From: Rubrivivax sp.
Lineage (GTDB): Bacteria > Pseudomonadota > Gammaproteobacteria > Burkholderiales > Burkholderiaceae_C
Reading direction: 5' to 3'
Assembly: GCA_027484885.1 (NCBI GenBank)
Contig: JAIXSD010000187.1
Coordinates: forward strand, 1 to 5,772
DNA length: 5,772 nucleotides
Part shown: one piece after another, positions 1 to 4,698 of the stretch
Numbering within the stretch: position 1 is the first letter of the stretch
Layout: every line of letters begins with the position of its first letter
Notes under the pieces: generated by a model
Seen by the model: the letters and a program-made list of their open reading frames with translations, nothing else
Told to the model about the DNA's origin: nothing
Database searches by the model: none
Position numbers and translations under genes: made by a program

Positions 1-714
1 AAGGCCGAGCTGAAGAGCCAGGGCCTGAGCTATGCCGATGTGGCCCGCGAGCTGGAGCTGTCGGAATCCAGCGTCAAGCGCATGTTTGCGCCCGGCGGCG
101 AGATGCCGCTGTCGCGGGTTGATGAGATCTGCCGGGTGCTGAACACCGATTTCGGCGAACTGAGCCGCTCACTCAGCGAACGCCAGCCCCTGCGCATGGA
201 GCTGAGCCTGGCGCAGGAAAAAGCCGTGGTGGCCGACCCCAAGCTGCTGCTGGTGGCCATCTGCTGCCTCAGCCAGTGGACGGCCGAGCAGATGCACCAG
301 CATTACCGCCTCAGCGAGGCCGAGGTCACCCTGCACCTGGCCGAGCTGGACCGCCTGGACATCATCGAGCTCAAGCCCCTGAACCGCTACAAGCTGCGCG
401 TGGCCAAGACCTTCCGCTGGCGCCCGCATGGGCCGGTGATGAACTTCTTCCGCGAAGAAGTGGCCGGCGATTTCTTCTCAGGCGGCTTCGACGGCGAGGC
501 TGAGCTGCTCAGCCTGGTGCACGGCCGCCTCAGCCAGGCCAAGGCCCGCGAGCTGGTCGAGCGCCTGCAACGCCTGGCCCACGATTTTGCTCGGCAGCAC
601 CTGCTGGACCAGAAACTGCCCGAGGCCGAGAAACGCCAGTACACCCTGGTGATGGGCATGCGCTCCTGGTTGTTTGAGCACTTCAAGCATTTGCAGAGGG
701 CGGGGCGGGGGTAG
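1..714 (+). CDS. XRE/Cro-family helix-turn-helix transcriptional regulator (5'-truncated by window edge)
   Basis: The reading frame is open from base 1 to a TAG at 712-714, giving 237 visible residues; the true start lies upstream of the window. A GTG at 40 is in frame, but using it would cut into the helix-turn-helix, so it is probably internal. Visible residues 9-30 (LSYADVARELELSESSVKRM) have the classic XRE pattern: an Ala-rich first helix, a turn at LELS, and a recognition helix SESSVKRMF. They are followed by a helix (SRVDEICRVLN) typical of the Cro/CI fold. The remaining ~185 residues are mostly helical and charged, with no recognisable enzyme motif; they probably serve as a sensing or dimerisation domain. 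The protein is presumably a cytoplasmic DNA-binding regulator; its target is unknown. Codon use is strongly G/C-ending, as in the prolyl oligopeptidase gene at the other edge. It converges with the small-gene operon that ends at 955. Confident as a regulator, not on what it regulates. Confidence 0.85.
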   Translation, partial: KAELKSQGLSYADVARELELSESSVKRMFAPGGEMPLSRVDEICRVLNTDFGELSRSLSERQPLRMELSLAQEKAVVADPKLLLVAICCLSQWTAEQMHQHYRLSEAEVTLHLAELDRLDIIELKPLNRYKLRVAKTFRWRPHGPVMNFFREEVAGDFFSGGFDGEAELLSLVHGRLSQAKARELVERLQRLAHDFARQHLLDQKLPEAEKRQYTLVMGMRSWLFEHFKHLQRAGRG

Positions 715-729
715 TGAGCGGCCCGCTCA
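715..729. terminator. 15-bp perfect palindrome directly after the regulator stop codon
   Basis: TGAGCGGCCCGCTCA starts at the base after the TAG and reads the same on both strands around one central base. As RNA it could form a short G/C-rich stem. There is no T-run after it, so it is a poor classical intrinsic terminator. It could also be an operator or a minor stem protecting the 3' end. Confidence 0.3.
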
Positions 730-954
730 AGCGCAGATGGGCGCAAGATCGCTCGCGCGTGCCAGGAAAAAGGAGTCAGCGCGATGCATTTGCCGCAACC
801 TCGGCTGATGTCGGCAGGAGGTTGGTCGCAGCCGCTCGAACTCGGCATTCCTAAGTCTGCAATGCGCATGGAGCAAACGTTCGCTGGCCAGCAAAAACGT
901 CGTCGCGGATTGCCTGGGCCCCTGAGCTTTGGGTGCGTGACCTTCGCGACCTCG
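715..954. other. Convergent intergenic region between the regulator and the small-gene operon
   Basis: I see no supported gene in these 240 bases. They hold the palindrome just after the regulator and a second 10-bp palindrome, GCTGGCCAGC (883-892). That one is flanked by ACGTT (878-882) and its inverted partner AACGT (896-900), making an imperfect dyad that might serve as a transcript end or protein site. An AAGGAG-like Shine-Dalgarno stands before an ATG at 784, but the frame it opens has unconvincing protein sequence and soon runs antisense through the 96-aa membrane gene. It may be a relic of an older gene start or chance. Confidence 0.45.
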
Positions 955-1245
955 CTACCTTGGCTTCCAATTGCGCAGCCACCGCACCACACCAGACAAA
1001 AGGACGATGCTTGCAAGCAGAACCATCGGCAACCAGAGGAGGCTGTAGCCCTGGACTACGGCAAACCGCCAATCAGCCTCGTCGAGGCCGATATACAGAG
1101 CGAGTCGACTGACGCAGCCCTTTTCTCCTGTCACCGAGTCCAGCACAAGCGCAAGGCCTGCGTGTCCGTACAACCAGACCGAGCTACCAAAAACAAAGAG
1201 AGCACAGCCGCCACCGATAACGCGCAGCTTTCTGATGTGCCTCAT
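955..1245 (-). CDS. Small two-helix inner-membrane protein, function unknown (96 aa)
   Basis: The chosen start is the ATG at 1243-1245 (MRHIRKLR), 14 bases after the stop of the 72-aa gene. An in-frame start at 1305 would add 20 residues but would overlap that gene by 46 bases with less protein-like sequence. Two hydrophobic stretches are visible: about residues 8-27 (VIGGGCALFVFGSSVWLYG) and 66-87 (GYSLLWLPMVLLASIVLLSG). Both ends are basic (MRHIRKLR and VRWLRNWKPR), so by the positive-inside rule both termini should be cytoplasmic, with a ~40-residue outside loop. That loop contains one Cys (residue 44, EKGC). No known family is recognised. It is the last gene of a probable three-gene operon, so it may work with the other membrane-anchored product of the cluster. 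I am fairly sure that it is a real gene; the function is unknown. Confidence 0.6.
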   Translation of the reverse strand: MRHIRKLRVIGGGCALFVFGSSVWLYGHAGLALVLDSVTGEKGCVSRLALYIGLDEADWRFAVVQGYSLLWLPMVLLASIVLLSGVVRWLRNWKPR

Positions 1246-1259
1246 GCCAATTGCGGGGT

Positions 1260-1478
1260 TCAACGCACTTTCTCGTGCACAAGCACCGTCGGTGCCTCTT
1301 GGCAATTCTTCAGTACCGCGAATTTCCCATCAACTTTGGCAACCAGCGAAATTGGCAAAGACGTCTCACCCCCATCGATGGAGATTCGAACCTCCATCTC
1401 TTGGTCTTCAAACGTTCGGAGTTCGTCAATGAGTTGCGCCACAGTCTTGCCGCGGCTCGTCCATTCAGGATTCAGCAT
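1260..1478 (-). CDS. Small soluble hypothetical protein (72 aa), translationally coupled to the gene upstream
   Basis: The ATG at 1476-1478 overlaps the stop of the 173-aa gene in the string ATGCTGA, an arrangement typical of translational coupling. The Shine-Dalgarno is weak, consistent with such coupling. The product (MLNPEWTSRGKTVAQLIDEL...) has a short helix VAQLIDELRTF followed by an alternating beta-like run (EMEVRISIDGGET, LPISLVAKVDGKFAVLKN). This resembles small conserved hypothetical proteins that begin with an 'xVxELIxELxxxxxDxEVxISxDGG' pattern, but I cannot name a family. It has no signal peptide or membrane segment, so it is probably cytoplasmic. The frame is open upstream as far as 1781, but that extension is Arg/Cys-rich and lies antisense-like inside the upstream gene, so it was rejected as the start. 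It sits between two membrane-protein genes on the same strand. Confidence 0.6.
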   Translation of the reverse strand: MLNPEWTSRGKTVAQLIDELRTFEDQEMEVRISIDGGETSLPISLVAKVDGKFAVLKNCQEAPTVLVHEKVR

Positions 1479-1993
1479 TTGAGTTTCAACGTTGAAGCGC
1501 TGCCACCGAACGATGCTTGCCGAGGGACAGCAGCTCGAACGCCTAGTTTGCCGCCGCTCTGCCCTCCGCGGCACGCCCCCTTCACCCAGGCACCACCCGC
1601 ATCCAGGCACTTGTCCTGTGCCACGAGCCTGAAGCCGTACAAGGCCACGGGCCAGATCACGAGAGCCACACAAAGCACCGCGCCCATTGCGACAGCCCTG
1701 GACCCCAGACGTGACTTCTCGAAATGAGAGTGAACGGTCTGAGTGGCTGCCGACCTCCCGGCGCCTGCCGGCCCGATCCAATAACGGCTGTTGTCCCCGA
1801 AGGGCTCTTCAATCACGAAAGTCTCGCCGGCAACCTCAAATTCAAAGAACACTTCGCTGCGCAGATTCGACGCTATGACACGAGCGCCGGGCACAGATGC
1901 AGCAATTCGTCGCGCGATCCTCCGCCCCAGAAGCGAACTGATCTCGAAACCGAGGAGCTGGCCTTCCTTGTCATGAATTGGGTGGGTTCGCAT
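1472..1993 (-). CDS. Single-pass membrane protein with an N-terminal conserved hypothetical domain (173 aa)
   Basis: It starts at ATG 1991-1993 with a modest GAAGAA-type ribosome site upstream, and it is the first gene of the small operon. Residues 1-75 look like a compact domain: FEISSLLGRRIARRIAASVPG, then alternating strands (VFFEFEVAGETFVIEEPF), ending in FGDNSRYWIGP. The 'EPFGDNSRYWIGP' type of motif is familiar to me from uncharacterised proteobacterial proteins; this is recollection, not a search. Residues ~99-123 (AVAMGAVLCVALVIWPVALYG) form one membrane helix preceded by basic residues, so the N-domain should be cytoplasmic. The short tail contains Cys129 and Cys141 in DKCLDAGGAWVKGAC, possibly an exported disulfide. 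The last ~25 residues look low-complexity, so a C-terminal extension or frameshift cannot be excluded. Function is unknown. Confidence 0.65.
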   Translation of the reverse strand: MRTHPIHDKEGQLLGFEISSLLGRRIARRIAASVPGARVIASNLRSEVFFEFEVAGETFVIEEPFGDNSRYWIGPAGAGRSAATQTVHSHFEKSRLGSRAVAMGAVLCVALVIWPVALYGFRLVAQDKCLDAGGAWVKGACRGGQSGGKLGVRAAVPRQASFGGSASTLKLKC

Positions 1994-2136
1994 CGACGGT
2001 TCTTCGAGTTTGAGTCAGTCGAACTACGCCGGCATCTAAGTGCCAGAGCGATTGGAGAGTGGAAGGCGGAACTCTGTCTTCAGGCCCGGGTACCGGCGTG
2101 TCGCTATGGGGCGATTCAACGGAACAACTTGGGGGT

Positions 2137-2168
2137 CAAGTCTTGCCTTGAGATTTAAGGCCTGCCCC
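2137..2168 (+). repeat. REP-like dispersed repeat, copy 1
   Basis: This 32-bp unit (core CTTGAGATTTAAGGCCTG) is repeated at 2177-2208 with 30 of 32 bases identical and a 40-bp period. Within it GCCTT and AAGGC form a 5-bp stem around GAGATTT. Similar elements are known to me from betaproteobacterial intergenic regions and near REP-associated transposases. That link is from memory, and no such transposase gene is present here. Confidence 0.8.
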
Positions 2169-2176
2169 TCACGCCC

Positions 2177-2208
2177 CAAGTCTCGCCTTGAGATTTAAGG
2201 CCTGACCC
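2177..2208 (+). repeat. REP-like dispersed repeat, copy 2 (direct)
   Basis: This is the direct partner of 2137-2168; they differ at two positions (T/C at position 8, C/A at position 29). Its last 22 bases (2187-2208) match the reverse complement of 4650-4671 at 21 of 22 positions, so this copy and the one at 4650 point in opposite directions on either side of the ATPase gene. Confidence 0.8.
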
Positions 2209-2217
2209 CAGCGCTCA

Positions 2218-2247
2218 TGACCCTCACGCCCGTGACCCTCGCGCCCG
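2218..2247 (+). repeat. 15-bp tandem repeat, two units plus a degenerate upstream copy
   Basis: TGACCCTCACGCCCG (2218-2232) is followed directly by TGACCCTCGCGCCCG (2233-2247), with one difference. A related 15-mer with two differences lies at 2163-2177, across the junction of the two 32-bp repeats. This suggests local duplication or slippage around the TGACCC end of the dispersed repeat. Confidence 0.7.
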
Positions 2248-2324
2248 TGCCGACAGCTACCGACCCGTTGCGGCAGTTCGACTGGACCGACTTAAGGACT
2301 GCGTTACAGCGCCCGACATCGCCG

Positions 2325-4448
2325 CTAGTCTCCAAAGTGCAGATCGGTGGAGACAGCGGGATCAAAATAGTTTGTTTTAGCTAAATCGGTTATGGCATAG
2401 ACCCTTTTGCCTCCTTCATCTAGGGATCGGGTCACCAGTTGGCGCTCTTCCAAGTTTTTTGCACGCCGCCCAATCAACTGATGAGAGCAGTCCAGTTCCT
2501 CGGCGATCTCACCAGCACGCATCGCTTCGTGGGTTGTTTCCAATGTCTGAAGAATTCCAAGTTCCGTACTCGGCAGTAAAAGTTCCTTGCGAATCGATTT
2601 AAGTTCCGGCTCGTACTTCTTTGAAAGGTTTATTACCTTGCAAGTGCCTTGTAGACACTTCGGGCAGCGCATGTTGAAAAACTGGAGTTTATCAATGTCG
2701 CCGAACTCGAACTTCGAGCCGCAGTGTTCGCAGGAGATTTCTTGATTTGTCCTCAAATAGCTGAGGATCAGCGGCGCATAATCAAATACTCGCTCTACAA
2801 AATACAGGCGGAATGCTCGCTCCCCTGTCGGCCTTCCGAAGGTGATTGAGTATTTTTCACACAGGCCATAGTTGAGTGCAAATACGGCGACTTTGCGCCC
2901 CTCGCGATTGGTCATCTCGAAGTACTTAGTCAGAAAAAAGTTCAACTCAAGGGTGGCAAGCAGTGCCTCATGTTGCAACTCAACATGAAAATGGCTCGTC
3001 GGTGGAGTGCCCTCAATCGCTGTAAATACGCTTGAAGAATGACGTCGTAGTTCCCTAGCCCGCTGTACGAACGACTCGAGGAGTTCCTTCAAGCTAAAGA
3101 TTGAGGAGCGCTCGTCAAATGCCTCCTGAAGGAATCGCCCGGCCTGAAAGTAGCTTTCAACCTTTTCTTCATAGAACTTGCGTGCGGCATCCGCAACTGC
3201 ACGGAGTCCGACTAGTCTGCCCGCCGAGACGTGCGATTCGTAGAGATACACCAACAAATGCCCCAGGATTCGCGGATTGCACAGGGACGCATTAAACAAG
3301 CTCCGAAACACATCATCATTGTTTCTTTCGAAGAACCGAGTGGGTTCTCCCCTGCAATAATGCTCTAGTCGCTGCAGTACAAGGCGCCTTGAAAAGTCGA
3401 TGCCATTCTCTTCCAAGCGTGTCACATCAGCGGACCCGTAGAGCTTGAAAAGATCTAGGTAGACCTCGTCAATTTTTGTCCGGTCGATGGAACCTAGATA
3501 AATTCGACCTGGATATGCTGCAATCTTTAGCTTAATAAACTCATCTGATAGGTTGTTCAAGGGCGCAAGTAAGACGTCAACTACTGCGTTCATTGCGGCC
3601 GAAGGAAGCTCAGAAAAATCATCGACAAGTACATACAGATGCCGGAACCCAGCTTTTTGCAGAACTGCCTTCAGTTTTACGATGAGATCTGCTGGATTGA
3701 AAACATTTAGGAGGATGTCTGTGTACTCAGACTCCCCGGCCTGCCTGTGTTCGTATGATTCCTTTGAGTCCTCGCTTATTCCACCACCAAGTTTTTCGGG
3801 TGCCGCAGACAGCGTCATCGCGACTGTACTTTGCATTCCTAAAGTAGATGACCCCTGTTCTTTGAGCTTGGCGCTTTTAACGCCAACAATCCGTATGAAG
3901 TTTTCATCGTTGTAATCCTCCAGGAAGTTGAGCAGCTCCGCATGCAACGATTCCGTTCGGCCTGAAAAGGAATTTTTTATTTTTTCCCACAGCGAATTTG
4001 AAAGCTTTTTGTCGAGCTCTTTACGGATTTCGTCCACAACATTTTTTAGGAACGTTCGGTAAATCAGTAGGCGCTCGATCGCTACCGGGGGAAGTGCGTG
4101 ATCAATTTGGGAAACTTTTTCTTGCAACGCAATATCGACCTGTGCGCTATCCCACACAGTTTTTATGTCGATATAGGCGGTCAGCCTATCGTTGGTTTTC
4201 CTTATATCGAACTGAAGCTTCTGAAAGACGGTCGACTTGCCGGTACCTTTTCGTCCAACGATTAAAGTTGTATTTGCGCTTGCCAAACGGGTGCTCAGTC
4301 CTTGTGCAGGAAGTGGGTCGCAATAAAGCTGCTCCAATAGAGATGCGCCCGTTTCCTCGTCAACAACTTCGGCCCGCCTATACTTTCGAAGTGAGTCTGC
4401 GGCCTTGTAGAAGTTTGTGACATCTTCTTGTGTGTAACGGGTAGCCAT
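2325..4448 (-). CDS. P-loop ATPase with zinc-ribbon-like motif and C-terminal winged helix (707 aa)
   Basis: The start ATG (4446-4448) is preceded by a perfect AGGAGG four bases upstream, and the TAG is at 2325-2327. Walker A is GRKGTGKST (residues 65-73, Lys71). The likely Walker B is LYVLVDDF (271-278, Asp276/Asp277). SLCNPRILGHLL (388-399) resembles the sensor/lid motif of AAA+/STAND-type ATPases. Residues ~120-165 are helical and charged and could be a coiled coil. CEHC (573-576) and CPKC (595-598) make a four-Cys zinc-ribbon-like site. Residues ~628-695 (ELGILQTLE..., AGEIAEELDCSHQLIGRRAKN, then a basic wing KRVYAITDLAK) look like a winged helix. The layout suggests an NTP-driven switch that touches DNA or RNA. 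The N-terminal part recalls the 'P-loop ATPase, Sll1717 family' label, which is tentative. It has no signal peptide and is cytoplasmic. Composition is much more A/T-rich than in the edge genes, which supports horizontal acquisition. No nuclease or other effector domain is recognised. A defence role is inference only. Confidence 0.9.
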   Translation of the reverse strand: MATRYTQEDVTNFYKAADSLRKYRRAEVVDEETGASLLEQLYCDPLPAQGLSTRLASANTTLIVGRKGTGKSTVFQKLQFDIRKTNDRLTAYIDIKTVWDSAQVDIALQEKVSQIDHALPPVAIERLLIYRTFLKNVVDEIRKELDKKLSNSLWEKIKNSFSGRTESLHAELLNFLEDYNDENFIRIVGVKSAKLKEQGSSTLGMQSTVAMTLSAAPEKLGGGISEDSKESYEHRQAGESEYTDILLNVFNPADLIVKLKAVLQKAGFRHLYVLVDDFSELPSAAMNAVVDVLLAPLNNLSDEFIKLKIAAYPGRIYLGSIDRTKIDEVYLDLFKLYGSADVTRLEENGIDFSRRLVLQRLEHYCRGEPTRFFERNNDDVFRSLFNASLCNPRILGHLLVYLYESHVSAGRLVGLRAVADAARKFYEEKVESYFQAGRFLQEAFDERSSIFSLKELLESFVQRARELRRHSSSVFTAIEGTPPTSHFHVELQHEALLATLELNFFLTKYFEMTNREGRKVAVFALNYGLCEKYSITFGRPTGERAFRLYFVERVFDYAPLILSYLRTNQEISCEHCGSKFEFGDIDKLQFFNMRCPKCLQGTCKVINLSKKYEPELKSIRKELLLPSTELGILQTLETTHEAMRAGEIAEELDCSHQLIGRRAKNLEERQLVTRSLDEGGKRVYAITDLAKTNYFDPAVSTDLHFGD

Positions 4449-4452
4449 TTAT

Positions 4453-4458
4453 CCTCCT
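4453..4458 (-). promoter_or_regulatory. Strong Shine-Dalgarno of the ATPase gene
   Basis: On the minus strand AGGAGG is followed by ATAA and the ATG at 4448. This fixes the ATPase start and argues that the gene is translated efficiently by itself. Confidence 0.85.
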
Positions 4459-4638
4459 GATATCTCTGCGCGCCGTGCCTGGAATTCAGCACAAAGCTCC
4501 GACCAAGTCTAAAGCAGTGGTAGCTGCGAAAGAACGGACGACTGCTCCTAGCCGGCAGCCGTCCTCCGCAGCCAACCGACTGACCGACCGCCATCACCGC
4601 GGTGCAGACTTCCCCCGCCCGCTCTCGACCTCGGTTGA

Positions 4639-4677
4639 GGGGGGCGCGAGGGTCAGGCCTCAAATCTCAAGCCCCCC
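4639..4677. repeat. G/C-rich inverted repeat enclosing the dispersed repeat copy
   Basis: GGGGGGC (4639-4645) and GCCCCCC (4671-4677) are exact inverted partners 25 bases apart. A second pair, TTGAGG (4635-4640) and CCTCAA (4658-4663), overlaps it and would form an alternative stem. It lies 21 bases past the oligopeptidase stop and could act as a transcript end, though it has no U-run, or as a REP hairpin. Confidence 0.45.
4650..4671 (-). repeat. REP-like dispersed repeat, inverted copy upstream of the ATPase
   Basis: The reverse complement begins CTTGAGATTTGAGGCCTGAC and matches 2187-2208 at 21 of 22 positions (one A/G difference). With that copy it brackets the ATPase gene in inverted orientation over about 2.5 kb. 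Only the 22-bp part is shared; the AAGTCT-side extension of the direct copies is absent here. Confidence 0.75.
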
Positions 4678-4698
4678 GCCCGCCCCTCTACGCACCCA

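Larger units (their letters stand above)
1994..2324. other. Repeat-rich spacer between the small-gene operon and the ATPase gene
   Basis: No convincing gene lies in these 331 bases. The left part (1994-2130) should carry the promoter of the minus-strand operon, but I see no confident -35/-10 pair. From 2127 it holds a small stem ACTTG-ggggt-CAAGT, two 32-bp direct repeats, and then 15-bp tandem units. The last ~75 bases before the ATPase stop are unremarkable. A 55-codon frame (2217-2384, +) starts within the tandem repeats and runs antisense into the ATPase tail; it is not supported. Confidence 0.6.
4449..4698. other. Intergenic leader between the oligopeptidase gene and the ATPase gene
   Basis: These 250 bases separate two genes on the same strand. 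They hold the ATPase ribosome site, presumably its promoter (no confident -35/-10 pair seen), the inverted copy of the dispersed repeat, and a G/C-rich stem around it. No supported gene. The length and the repeat suggest that the ATPase is not simply co-transcribed with the peptidase. Confidence 0.6.

Noticed and set aside
387..1016. 209-codon minus-strand frame
   Set aside because: It is a shadow of the high-GC regulator gene, with Cys/Arg/Ser-rich sequence and no domain pattern.
784..1482. 232-codon plus-strand frame with an AAGGAG-like ribosome site before its ATG
   Set aside because: The translation has no domain-like pattern, and most of it is antisense to the 96-aa and 72-aa genes, whose membrane and strand patterns are far more protein-like. 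The ribosome site may be a relic or chance.
2036..2051. Sigma-54-like TGGCAC...TGC element upstream of the small operon (minus strand)
   Set aside because: The spacing between the GG and GC elements is off by one base, and the -12 half is poor.
1724..2158. 144-codon plus-strand frame
   Set aside because: It is antisense to the 173-aa gene and runs into the direct repeat; it has no recognisable protein features.
2137..2247. CRISPR array
   Set aside because: There are only two 32-bp repeats with an 8-bp gap, no spacers and no cas genes.
2291..2324. Integron attC site near GCGTTACAGCGCC
   Set aside because: The core does not fit GTTRRRY, and no paired inverted core or integrase is present.
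2217..2384. 55-codon plus-strand frame (MTLTPVTLAPVPTA...)
   Set aside because: Its N-terminus is just the translated 15-bp tandem repeat, its end is antisense to the ATPase tail, and no ribosome site is seen.
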